Shown piece by piece: positions 1 through 6,719 of a DNA stretch of 25,174 nt (positions are counted from its first letter, which is position 1; each line of letters opens with the position of its first letter). The notes beneath the pieces are model-generated. The model worked only from the letters and a program-made list of their open reading frames with translations, was not told where the DNA came from and made no database searches. This stretch comes from Oscillospiraceae bacterium (lineage in GTDB: Bacteria > Bacillota_A > Clostridia > Oscillospirales > Oscillospiraceae): positions 1-25,174 of the forward strand of contig JAFQDR010000204.1 of assembly GCA_017415945.1 (NCBI GenBank), given 5' to 3'. The translations under genes and the position numbers were made by a program.

Positions 1-20
1 AGCAATCTGTGGGGGCAAAA

Positions 21-45
21 GGACAGGAGCGAATCCCTGCCCTAC
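21..45. repeat. Short palindrome with CCCTAC tail (family A copy)
   Basis: The left half GGACAGG and right half CCTGCCCTAC form an imperfect stem followed by the CCCTAC tail. About 13 other copies in the window share this tail. It is the least certain member, being close to the window edge and imperfect. Confidence 0.4.
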
Positions 46-110
46 AACTATGATGCAGCTTTTTGGTATGGACGGGAAGATGCTGAGGCGATTTGATTTT
101 GGGCATAAAA

Positions 111-230
111 AAGCCTCTCCTTTTAAGGAGAGGTGGATTTTGCCGCAGGCAAAAGACGGAGAGGTAATTATGTTATATGGAACCTCTCAGTCTCGCGTAC
201 GCTCGACAGCTCCCCTTAAAAGGGGAGCCA
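111..230. repeat. Palindromic intergenic element (family B)
   Basis: A chain of hairpins lies just downstream of tdk. A perfect 20-bp palindrome (114-133) is followed by a TTTTGCC/GGCAAAA hairpin (about 137-153) and a CTCAGTCTCG..CGACAGCTCC segment. It ends in a second perfect palindrome, GCTCCCCTTAAAAGGGGAGC (209-228). The layout is the same as the larger elements at 3801, 10363 and 14084. On the minus strand it could reduce read-through from tdk, but there is no proper T tract. Nothing in 1-245 looks coding. Confidence 0.6.
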
Positions 231-245
231 TATATGGTGTATAAT

Positions 246-842
246 TTAAAACAAAGTTTCCTCGTAGCCTGCCTGGTTGGCGATGGCATCCTTCCAGCAC
301 TTGTGGCACATGGCGATGTAGGAGTCGTTTCCTCCCAGCATGACCTGAGAGCCTGCGGTGACGATGCGGCCGTTTTCATCGATGCGCGCATTGACGATGG
401 CCTTCTTGCCGCAGGAGCAGATGGTCTTGATCTCGGAAATGGAGTCAGCCAGCTCCATGAGCCGCTGTGCCCCGGGGAAGAAGTGAGTCAGGAAGTCCGT
501 GCGGAGACCGAAGCACAGCACGGGGATGTCCTCTCTGTCTACAATGGTGCGCAGCTGGTCGATCTGGGCGGGGGTGAAGAACTGGGACTCGTCGGAGATG
601 ATGACATCGTGTGCTCCCGCTTCCTTGTAGACCTCGTAAATGTCCTGCTCGGGGGTGATGACCTTTGCCTTTGCCTCCAGCCCGATGCGGGAGCGGAGAA
701 TGTCCGCACCGTCACGGTCATCGATGCTGGGCTTGATGAGCCATACGCTCATGCCCCGTTCTTCATAGTTGAACTTGGTGATCAGTGCCTGTGCGGACTT
801 GGAGGAGCCCATGGCACCGTATTTGAAATAAAGCTTTGCCAT
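246..842 (-). CDS. tdk: Thymidine kinase (type II)
   Basis: This cytoplasmic enzyme phosphorylates thymidine (and deoxyuridine) with ATP in pyrimidine salvage. The 198-residue product is full length for the family. It has a P-loop at residues 9-16 (GAMGSSKS), the Walker B-like DESQF at 84-88, and a C-terminal zinc site formed by C142, C144, C179 and C182, which holds the lasso lid. The ATG at 842 lies only 9 bases after the udk stop, and its likely Shine-Dalgarno (AAGGA) overlaps the end of udk. The pair is therefore cotranscribed and probably translationally coupled. Expression should depend on the udk promoter at 1509-1537. All expected motifs are intact. Confidence 0.96.
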   Translation of the reverse strand: MAKLYFKYGAMGSSKSAQALITKFNYEERGMSVWLIKPSIDDRDGADILRSRIGLEAKAKVITPEQDIYEVYKEAGAHDVIISDESQFFTPAQIDQLRTIVDREDIPVLCFGLRTDFLTHFFPGAQRLMELADSISEIKTICSCGKKAIVNARIDENGRIVTAGSQVMLGGNDSYIAMCHKCWKDAIANQAGYEETLF

Positions 843-851
843 ATACTACCG

Positions 852-1469
852 TTATCCTTCCAAATGCTGACGGATGCGGCCAATGACCATATCCAGTGCC
901 ACCTGATTGCGGCCGCCCTCGGGGATGATGATGTGGGCGTTCTTCTTGCTGGGCTCCACGAATGCCTCATGCATGGGCTTTACGGTGGTGAGATACTGGT
1001 CGATGACGGACTCCAAGGTGCGTTCACGCTTTTTTACGTCGCGGATAATGCGGCGGAGAATGCGTACATCCGCATCGGTGTCCACGAATACGCGGATGTC
1101 CATTTCGTCGCACAGCTGCTTGTCCGCAAGGATCAGAATGCCCTCCACAATGATGACCTTGGCGGGCTTAATGAGGACGGTGTCCTTGCTGCGGTTGTGG
1201 ACGGTATAGTCATACACGGGGCAGCGGACGGACTTACCCGCCTTCAGCTGCTTCAGATGCTCGATCATCAGATCGTTTTCGAATGCGTCGGGGTGGTCAT
1301 AGTTCAGCTTGCAGCGTTCCTCATAGGTCATTTCGTCGTGAGCCTTGTAGTAGTTGTCGTGGTTCACAACGGAAACATTGCCGCCGAAGCGCTCCATAAT
1401 GCGCTTGGTGATGGTGGTTTTCCCGGAGCCTGTGCCCCCTGCGATGCCAATGGTGAGAATGTTGTTCAT
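852..1469 (-). CDS. udk: Uridine kinase
   Basis: This cytoplasmic enzyme phosphorylates uridine and cytidine to UMP and CMP. The 205-residue product has the P-loop GGTGSGKT (residues 11-18), the NHDNYY motif following the first beta-alpha unit, and the family's conserved PAKVIIVEGILIL segment. The reading frame extends upstream to a TTG at 1484. The ATG at 1469 is preferred because GGAGG lies 8 bases before it and the TTG would sit on top of that site. It is first gene of a two-gene unit with tdk. A minus-strand promoter lies at 1509-1537, back to back with the deoD promoter, suggesting coordinated or competing control of pyrimidine and purine nucleoside salvage. Confidence 0.96.
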   Translation of the reverse strand: MNNILTIGIAGGTGSGKTTITKRIMERFGGNVSVVNHDNYYKAHDEMTYEERCKLNYDHPDAFENDLMIEHLKQLKAGKSVRCPVYDYTVHNRSKDTVLIKPAKVIIVEGILILADKQLCDEMDIRVFVDTDADVRILRRIIRDVKKRERTLESVIDQYLTTVKPMHEAFVEPSKKNAHIIIPEGGRNQVALDMVIGRIRQHLEG

Positions 1470-1508
1470 ATAAGCAGCCTCCAATTGTCAGACTTATCTT
1501 AATTTAAT

Positions 1509-1537
1509 ATCTTATCATAGAATTGATGAAGATGCAA
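1509..1537 (-). promoter_or_regulatory. Putative udk-tdk promoter
   Basis: On the minus strand, TTGCAT (1532-1537) and TAAGAT (1509-1514) are 17 bases apart, upstream of udk. The -10 box matches the consensus at 4 of 6 positions. Its -35 box is one base from the -35 box of the divergent deoD promoter. Confidence 0.55.
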
Positions 1538-1538
1538 T

Positions 1539-1567
1539 TTGACTTTCCGTCCAATTACCCGTATAAT
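1539..1567 (+). promoter_or_regulatory. deoD promoter
   Basis: TTGACT (1539-1544) and a perfect TATAAT (1562-1567) are separated by 17 bases. This is a near-consensus housekeeping-sigma promoter, with transcription expected to start about 25-30 bases before the deoD ATG. The leader is too short for a riboswitch. Confidence 0.8.
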
Positions 1568-1600
1568 TTTTCTATACTTACTATAAATGGAGGTTATATT

Positions 1601-2338
1601 ATGTCCGAAAAGTCTCCCATTCCTACCCCTCATATTTCCTGTGAGAAAGGTGCCTTTGCCAAGACCGTGCTCATGCCCGGTGACCCTCTCCGCGCCAAGT
1701 TCATTGCGGAGACCCTGCTGGAAAATGCGGTGCTTGTAAACAATGTCCGCGGTGTGCAGGGCTACACCGGTACCTGGAAGGGGGTTCCCGTCAGTGTTAT
1801 GGCCAGTGGTATGGGTATGCCCTCCATCGGCATTTACAGCTACGAGCTTTATAATTTCTACGATGTGGAAAATATCATCCGTGTAGGCTCCGCCGGTGCC
1901 CTGCAGCCCGACCTTCATGTTATGGACGTTGTGGCGGGTATGGGTGCCTGCACCAACTCCAACTATGCCCACAGCTTCAATCTGCCCGGCACCTTTGCGC
2001 CCATTGCAAGCTACAAAATGCTCCGTGCCGCTGAGGAGGCTGCCAAGGCCAAGGGCGTAGAGCTCCATGTGGGCAACATCCTGTCCTCCGACTGCTTCTA
2101 CGGGGAAGCACCCACTTTGGAATGGGCAAAGATGGGGGTCATGTGCGTGGAAATGGAAGCGGCTGCTTTGTATATGAACGCTGCAAGAGCGGGGAAGAAC
2201 GCCCTGTGTCTGGCTACCATCTCCGACCATATCGTAAACGATGAGCCCGACCTGACCAGCGCGGAACGTCAGGAGAGCATGGTGCGTATGCTGGAGATCG
2301 CACTGGACACCGCAGCATTGCTTCATACAAACGATTGA
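1601..2338 (+). CDS. deoD: Purine nucleoside phosphorylase, DeoD type
   Basis: This enzyme splits purine (deoxy)nucleosides with phosphate into free base and (deoxy)ribose-1-phosphate. The 245-residue product matches the hexameric bacterial DeoD length. Visible sites are the phosphate-binding GDPLR (27-31) and RVGSAG (94-99), the nucleoside-contacting VEMEAA (183-188), and the catalytic aspartate in ISDH (D209). The frame continues upstream to 1523, but the ATG at 1601 has GGAGG at 1589-1593 and lies below a near-consensus promoter, so it is the start. It is divergent from udk-tdk. A perfect 11-bp inverted repeat overlaps its stop codon. Substrates are probably supplied by the nucleoside ABC transporter encoded further along. 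Confidence 0.97.
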   Translation: MSEKSPIPTPHISCEKGAFAKTVLMPGDPLRAKFIAETLLENAVLVNNVRGVQGYTGTWKGVPVSVMASGMGMPSIGIYSYELYNFYDVENIIRVGSAGALQPDLHVMDVVAGMGACTNSNYAHSFNLPGTFAPIASYKMLRAAEEAAKAKGVELHVGNILSSDCFYGEAPTLEWAKMGVMCVEMEAAALYMNAARAGKNALCLATISDHIVNDEPDLTSAERQESMVRMLEIALDTAALLHTND

Positions 2339-2351
2339 CATCGTTTGTATG
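2324..2351 (+). repeat. Perfect inverted repeat overlapping the deoD stop codon
   Basis: An 11-base arm (2324-2334) pairs perfectly with 2341-2351 around a 6-base loop (TTGACA) that contains the TGA stop at 2336-2338. No T tract follows, so it is not a standard intrinsic terminator. It could stabilise the mRNA end or act as an operator-like palindrome. Confidence 0.65.
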
Positions 2352-2381
2352 AGTATCTCCCGCCTATGGGCGATGAGTCCG

Positions 2382-2557
2382 CACCTTTCTGCGCGCACTT
2401 GCTTTGCACGCACACTTGAAAGGTGAGAGGTGTTTTTCGTTTCGTACATGCCGGCACGAAAAACGGATTGAACTTTATTTCGACCTTTCGGTCGAAACTC
2501 TGCGAGGCTTTGCCGCAAATTGAGGCTCCCTTTTTGAGAGGGAGCCTTGGCTGTTTT
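2382..2557. repeat. Cluster of intergenic hairpins between deoD and the BMP gene
   Basis: The 337-base gap holds no convincing gene. It contains several stems: CACCTTTC (2382-2389) with GAAAGGTG (2418-2425), TTTCGACC (2478-2485) with GGTCGAAA (2490-2497), and AGGCTCCCT (2523-2531) with AGGGAGCCT (2539-2547). The last is followed by TGGCTGTTTTC and is the best candidate for terminating deoD transcription. The style resembles the palindromic elements elsewhere in the window. Confidence 0.5.
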
Positions 2558-2592
2558 CTGTGAAAATAATGTCGAAAATCGGGAAACTTGTA

Positions 2593-2621
2593 TTGCATTT
2601 ATATTGTGTTTGCGCTATAAT
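2593..2621 (+). promoter_or_regulatory. Promoter of the BMP-family lipoprotein gene
   Basis: TTGCAT (2593-2598) and a perfect TATAAT (2616-2621) have 17-base spacing, 55 bases before the ATG at 2676. This gives the binding-protein gene its own transcription unit. Confidence 0.75.
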
Positions 2622-2675
2622 TCCCATAGATATGTCCGTGAAAGGGCATAAAAATTTTAGGAGGATGAAAATCTT

Positions 2676-3707
2676 ATGAAGAAGATTCTCGCAATGATTC
2701 TCGCTCTCGTTATGTGCTTCTCTCTGGTAGCATGTGGCGGCGGCAATGATGACGCAGCAAACGACGGCGCTCAGGCTGACGACGGCGCAGTCAAGATCAA
2801 GATCGGTATGGTTACCGATACCGGCGGTATCAACGACCAGTCCTTCAACCAGTCCACTTGGGAAGGCCTGTCCGCTCTGTCTACCGATGAGTACGAAATC
2901 GCTCACCTGGTTTCCAAGACCGACGCTGACTACGACACCAACATCCAGACCTTCATCGACGACGGCTACGACCTGATCCTGTGCACCGGCTTCAAGCTGG
3001 CAGAAGCAACCAAGAAGGCTGCTGAAGCTAACCCCGATCAGAAGTTCGCTATCATCGACGACGCTTCCATCGATCTGCCCAACGTTGCTTGCCTGATGTT
3101 CGCTCAGGAACAGGCTTCCTACCTGGTAGGTATCGTTGCAGGTATGGCTTCCGAAACCGGCGTTGTTGGCTACGTTCAGGGCATGGTTTCCGAAAACATG
3201 AACCTGTTCGGCATCGGCTTCATTGAAGGCGTTCTGTCCGTTAACCCCGACGCAGAAGTTCTGCAGTACAATGCAAACTCCTTCGGCGACGTAGCTGCAG
3301 GCTCCGCTGCTGTTAAGAACTTTGTAACCAAGGGCGCTGACGTTGTTTACCACGCTGCAGGCGGCACCGGCGCAGGCGTTATCACCGGCTGCCAGGAAAA
3401 CGGCATCTACGCTATCGGCGTTGACGCTGACCAGTCCTACCTGGCTCCCGAAACCGTTATCACTTCCGCTATGAAGCGCGTTGACATCGCAGCTCAGGAC
3501 ATCGCAAAGGCTGTTAAGGATGGCACCTTCAAGGGCGGCATTGTTATGTACGACATCACCAACGGCGGCGTTGACGTAGCTCCCACTCAGGATCTGCTGA
3601 CCGCTGAAATGATCGAAGCTGTTGAAGCTGCTAAGGCAGGTCTGCAGGACGGCTCCATCGTGGTTTCCACCACCTCCGCTGACTGCCCCGCATTCATTCT
3701 GCAGTAA
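2676..3707 (+). CDS. BMP/PnrA-family nucleoside-binding lipoprotein
   Basis: This is the predicted extracellular substrate-binding protein of a nucleoside ABC importer (basic membrane protein family, PF02608). The 343-residue product starts with a lipoprotein signal, with lipobox LVAC and lipidated C20, followed by an acidic Gly/Asn/Asp linker. The mature part has the family's KIGMVTDTGGINDQSFN opening (about residues 42-58), an AAGGTGAG segment, and a C-terminal lobe rich in GGIVMYDITNGGV-type motifs. AGGAGG precedes the ATG. It has its own promoter (2593-2621) and terminator (3766-3797). The cognate ATPase and permeases are probably those at 6720-10284, although the YjjI/YjjW genes lie between. 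The base use (frequent CTG, GGC, GCT) suggests strong expression. Purine nucleosides are inferred as ligand from the family and from neighbouring deoD. Confidence 0.93.
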   Translation: MKKILAMILALVMCFSLVACGGGNDDAANDGAQADDGAVKIKIGMVTDTGGINDQSFNQSTWEGLSALSTDEYEIAHLVSKTDADYDTNIQTFIDDGYDLILCTGFKLAEATKKAAEANPDQKFAIIDDASIDLPNVACLMFAQEQASYLVGIVAGMASETGVVGYVQGMVSENMNLFGIGFIEGVLSVNPDAEVLQYNANSFGDVAAGSAAVKNFVTKGADVVYHAAGGTGAGVITGCQENGIYAIGVDADQSYLAPETVITSAMKRVDIAAQDIAKAVKDGTFKGGIVMYDITNGGVDVAPTQDLLTAEMIEAVEAAKAGLQDGSIVVSTTSADCPAFILQ

Positions 3708-3721
3708 GCACATGGCAGTGA

Positions 3722-3748
3722 GGACACCCGCGAGGGGCGTCCCTACGG
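3722..3748. repeat. Short palindrome with CCCTACG tail (family A copy)
   Basis: GGACACCC and GGGGCGTCC form an imperfect stem around GCGA, followed by CCCTACGG. It is closely related to the copy at 23153 and lies between the BMP stop codon and its terminator. Confidence 0.7.
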
Positions 3749-3765
3749 CTGAAAAACGAAATTTC

Positions 3766-3797
3766 AAGGCACCTCTTCGGAGGTGCCTTTTTTATTT
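3766..3797 (+). terminator. Intrinsic terminator after the BMP gene
   Basis: A 10-bp stem, AAGGCACCTC/GAGGTGCCTT, closes on a stable TTCG tetraloop and is followed at once by a run of T. It is a textbook rho-independent terminator. Confidence 0.93.
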
Positions 3798-3800
3798 ACG

Positions 3801-3967
3801 CTCTCCCTTTGGGAGAGCTGTCGCGAAGCGACTGAGAGGGAGAAGTGGAGGTGTTGGTTTTGCTCCGCAAAAACGATACAGTGCACGAATGGAACGAAAA
3901 TCAGAAAGTAGCTGCGAGTCGAAAGCCCTCTCCGCCCCTTGCGGGGCACCTCTCCCAAAGGGAGAGG
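3801..3967. repeat. Palindromic MITE-like element (family B)
   Basis: This element of about 167 bp has self-complementary ends: CTCTCCCTTTGGGAGAG at 3801-3817 and CTCTCCCAAAGGGAGAG at 3950-3966. Just inside the left end is a GTCGC-GAA-GCGAC hairpin followed by TGAGAGGG. Inside the right end is a GCCCCTTGCGGGGC hairpin. No gene is visible in it. The rest of the gap (3968-4120) holds a 10-bp inverted repeat, GACGTACGTT (3983-3992)/AACGTACGTC (4038-4047), and nothing else recognised. Confidence 0.7.
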
Positions 3968-4125
3968 GTGAATAGAGTGGGTGACGTACGTTGCGCTCCG
4001 CTAAAACGATACCGAGCAGAAACGAAACGAAGGAGAAAACGTACGTCCGAGCCGGAAATATGGAAGATTTACCATTTTTGGCGAGAAAAATTTGACGCTG
4101 ATTGTCGAAAAAGTTGTGGATGTGA

Positions 4126-4144
4126 TTGTTAAATCATGTTACAA
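4126..4144 (+). promoter_or_regulatory. Possible yjjI promoter region with Rex-like palindrome
   Basis: TTGTTAA (4126-4132) and GTTACAA (4138-4144) form an imperfect inverted repeat overlapping a plausible -10 box, TACAAT (4140-4145). It resembles the redox regulator Rex operator, TTGTTAA-N4-TTAACAA. The spacing is one base too long and one arm is degenerate, so this is only a suggestion. No good -35 box was found at 16-18 bases. Confidence 0.25.
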
Positions 4145-4180
4145 TATATCAGTAAAACTATGATTATAGGAGGTATGACT

Positions 4181-5725
4181 ATGAGACGAGTTTTAACTCC
4201 CGAGCAAATCGAAGAAAAGCGTCAAGCGATTTACAATACACTGACCGACCCCACCACCAGCCATGAGCAGAAGGTGACCTATCTGGCCCGCAAGGCAGAG
4301 GATATGCTCACGGTGCTGGACGAGCCCGAGGAACTGGATGCCCTCATGCGCTGCGGCATTGATACCCGCTGCATCTGCTCCCTGTTCGAAGGGGAGGCAC
4401 CCTACCGTCCCCGCTATATCTGCGTGGATTTCCCCAAGTTCCTGCGGGAAGGCAGTGAATTTCTGCAGCTGGGCCCCGCCAAGGACTTTGACGAAGCCCT
4501 CACCAATCTGATGATCTTCTATCACAATATCCCCAGCATCACCAATTACCCCGTTTACATCGGGGATCTGGACAAGCTGCTGGATCCCTATATCACCGAG
4601 CTGAGTGATGAGGAAGTGGTCAGGAAGCTGAAGAACTGGCTGAATATGATCGACCGCACCATTCTGGACTCCTTCTGCCATGCGGACATCGGCCCCGAGG
4701 CCACCCGCTTCGGCTATCTGCTGCTGGAGGCAGAGGCACAGGTGCAGAATGCGGTGCCCAACCTGACCCTCCGTGTCAGCGAGGATACCCCCGATGACTT
4801 CCTGCTGGCTGCGGTAAAGTGTGCACTGGTCACTGCAAAGCCCAGCTTTGCCAACGACAGAATGTTCCGCAGTGAATTGGGGGATGATTACTGTGTGGCC
4901 AGCTGCTACAACGGCCTGTACCAGGGCGGCGGTGCATATACTCTCAGCCGTCTGATCCTGTCCAATGTGGCAAAGAAGGCCGATAACAGCGAGCACTTCA
5001 AGAAGGAAGTGCTGCCCCATGTATTCGATGTGATGGCACGCTACATGGACGAGCGTGTGCGCTTCCTTGTGGAGGAAAGCGGCTGGTTTACCAACAGTTT
5101 CCTTGTGCAGGAAGGCTTTGTGAAGCGTGAAAAGTTCAGCGGCATGTTCGGCATGGTGGGTCTGGCGGAATGCGTCAACACCCTGATGGAAAAGGACGGC
5201 AAGCAGGGCCGCTTCGGTCACGACGATGCTGCCAACGCACTGGGCGTGGAAATCATGGATCTGCTGGACGAGCTGAACAAGAACCACTATAACCCCTACT
5301 GCGAATGCACGGGCAACCACTTTGTGCTTCACGCACAGGTGGGCATTGAGTCCGACCAAAACTGCTCTCCCGGCACTCGTATTCCCATTGGGGAGGAGCC
5401 CGCGGAGCTCATCGACCACCTGCAGGTCATCAACCTGTTCCACAAGTATTTCCCCTCGGGCACGGGCGATATTTTCCCCGTAGACCTGACTGTGCATAAG
5501 AACCCCCAGTTTGTTATGGACATCATCCGCGGTGCCATGCAGATGGACATCCGCTATCTGTCCTTCTACGGCAGTGATAGTGACGTGATCCGTGTCACGG
5601 GCTATCTGGCCAAGCGCAGCGAGATCGAAAAGCTGGAAAGCGGCAAGGCTGTCCGCCAGAACACCACGGGTCTGGCACAGGGGGCAAAGGCCAACTGCAA
5701 GGTACTGAACCGCAGAATCATATGA
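4181..5725 (+). CDS. yjjI: YjjI-family glycyl radical enzyme
   Basis: This is an oxygen-sensitive glycyl radical enzyme of the YjjI family (DUF3029), related to anaerobic ribonucleotide reductase; its substrate is not known to me. The 514-residue length matches E. coli YjjI. The C-terminal glycyl loop is RVTGY, with G474 as the probable radical site. Candidate thiyl cysteines are C242 or C238 in DYCVASCYNGLYQGGG. The MFGMVGLAECVN block (about 322-333) resembles a helix of NrdD-type enzymes. The frame opens at 4136, but the ATG at 4181 is chosen because ATAGGAGG ends 7 bases before it. Its stop overlaps the start of the activase gene (ATGA), a tight coupling. It lies between a nucleoside-binding protein and a nucleoside ABC transporter. 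In E. coli yjjI-yjjW adjoins deoCABD, so a role linked to nucleoside or deoxyribose breakdown is an attractive inference. Confidence 0.92.
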   Translation: MRRVLTPEQIEEKRQAIYNTLTDPTTSHEQKVTYLARKAEDMLTVLDEPEELDALMRCGIDTRCICSLFEGEAPYRPRYICVDFPKFLREGSEFLQLGPAKDFDEALTNLMIFYHNIPSITNYPVYIGDLDKLLDPYITELSDEEVVRKLKNWLNMIDRTILDSFCHADIGPEATRFGYLLLEAEAQVQNAVPNLTLRVSEDTPDDFLLAAVKCALVTAKPSFANDRMFRSELGDDYCVASCYNGLYQGGGAYTLSRLILSNVAKKADNSEHFKKEVLPHVFDVMARYMDERVRFLVEESGWFTNSFLVQEGFVKREKFSGMFGMVGLAECVNTLMEKDGKQGRFGHDDAANALGVEIMDLLDELNKNHYNPYCECTGNHFVLHAQVGIESDQNCSPGTRIPIGEEPAELIDHLQVINLFHKYFPSGTGDIFPVDLTVHKNPQFVMDIIRGAMQMDIRYLSFYGSDSDVIRVTGYLAKRSEIEKLESGKAVRQNTTGLAQGAKANCKVLNRRII

Positions 5726-6558
5726 TAGGCGTTGTCAATAAAATCATCCCCTTCAGCAGCGTGGACGGCCCGGGGAACCGTACCGCCGTGTTCCTGCAGG
5801 GGTGCAACTTCAACTGTCAATACTGCCACAATCCCGAAACCATCAACCACTGCATCCACTGCGGCTACTGTGTGCGGCACTGCCCCACAGGTGCCCTGTA
5901 CATTGCCGATGGCATGGTGAACTATGACCATACCAAGTGCGTGATGTGCGATGCCTGCTTCACCCACTGCCGCAACGGGGGCTCTGCCCGTGTGCGGAAT
6001 ATGACGGCGGATGAGGTGATGACGGTGGTCAAAAGGCAGATGCCCTTTATCCGCGGCATTACCGTCAGCGGTGGGGAGTGTACCCTGCAGCGGGATTTCC
6101 TCGTAGAGCTGCTGACCAAGGCCAAGGCTGCGGGACTGCACACACTGGTGGACTCCAACGGCAGCTATCTGTTTGAAACAGACAGCGAGCTCATGGCGGT
6201 CACCGACGGGGTAATGCTGGATGTGAAGGCATGGGACGGCTACGAGCACTATCGGCTCACGGGAGCCTTTAACGACACCGTGCTGCGAAATCTCCGATGG
6301 CTGGCGGAAAACCGTAAGCTTACGGAGGTGCGCACCGTGGTGGTGCCCGAACTGTTTGACTGTGAAGGAACCATTCGTAATGTCAGTGCCCTGCTGCGGG
6401 AAACCGGCAGCACGGACACCCGATATAAAATCATTTGCTACCGTCCCAACGGGGTGCGGCAGCAATACCGACATCTGAAAAGTCCATCGGTAGACACCCT
6501 GCAGCGTCTTGCGGACATTGCAGCCGAGTACGGGCTCAACGATGTGGTAATTATATAA
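5722..6558 (+). CDS. yjjW: YjjW-family glycyl radical enzyme activase
   Basis: This radical SAM enzyme is predicted to install the glycyl radical on YjjI. Of its 278 residues, the SAM cluster motif C28-x3-C32-x2-C35 comes first. An inserted ferredoxin-like domain then carries two four-cysteine sets, C44/C47/C50/C54 and C73/C76/C79/C83, as in activases with auxiliary 4Fe-4S clusters. The SGGE motif (ITVSGGEC) that binds the SAM amino group follows, then the DVKAWD region. The ATG overlaps the yjjI stop. All cluster ligands are present, so it should be functional. No terminator is obvious after it, so read-through toward the transporter genes is possible. Confidence 0.94.
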   Translation: MIGVVNKIIPFSSVDGPGNRTAVFLQGCNFNCQYCHNPETINHCIHCGYCVRHCPTGALYIADGMVNYDHTKCVMCDACFTHCRNGGSARVRNMTADEVMTVVKRQMPFIRGITVSGGECTLQRDFLVELLTKAKAAGLHTLVDSNGSYLFETDSELMAVTDGVMLDVKAWDGYEHYRLTGAFNDTVLRNLRWLAENRKLTEVRTVVVPELFDCEGTIRNVSALLRETGSTDTRYKIICYRPNGVRQQYRHLKSPSVDTLQRLADIAAEYGLNDVVII

Positions 6559-6664
6559 AATATAAAAAGCATCCTTTCAATATAGCGGCCGTATTGTGCC
6601 CGCGTGAAAACCCGGACCCCGAAGGGGCGTGGGAGAATGCGGCATGACCGTTACCGGGAGGAGG

Positions 6665-6697
6665 CAAACCGAACCGCACTTACGTGGGTTCGGTTTG
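6665..6697 (+). promoter_or_regulatory. Leader hairpin before the nucleoside ABC operon
   Basis: An 11-bp perfect stem (6665-6675 with 6687-6697) is extended by CAC/GTG around a TTAC loop with one bulged G. It is followed by only five A before the Shine-Dalgarno of the ATPase gene. There is no T tract, so it is not a terminator in this orientation. A second small hairpin, CCCCGAAGGGG, lies upstream at about 6616. No known riboswitch consensus was recognised in 6559-6719. Confidence 0.55.
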
Positions 6698-6719
6698 AAA
6701 AAGAGGAGGTAATTGGAAA

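Noticed and set aside
50..244. Small plus-strand open frame at the left edge
   Set aside because: It overlaps hairpins of a palindromic element, and there is no ribosome binding site or family match.
177..1502. Long open frame antisense to tdk and udk
   Set aside because: It mirrors two well-supported enzymes with intact motifs, has no recognisable protein family, and is an artefact of GC-rich third positions.
2475..3767. 430-codon minus-strand frame over the BMP gene
   Set aside because: It runs through the BMP promoter and the terminator hairpin and has no family resemblance. The plus-strand gene is unambiguous.
3845..4132. Small plus-strand open frame upstream of yjjI
   Set aside because: It lies across a palindromic element and other repeats, is rich in Arg/Lys, and lacks a ribosome site.
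6559..6719. Purine riboswitch upstream of the nucleoside transporter
   Set aside because: The conserved purine-aptamer junction sequences were not found. Only unassigned hairpins are present.
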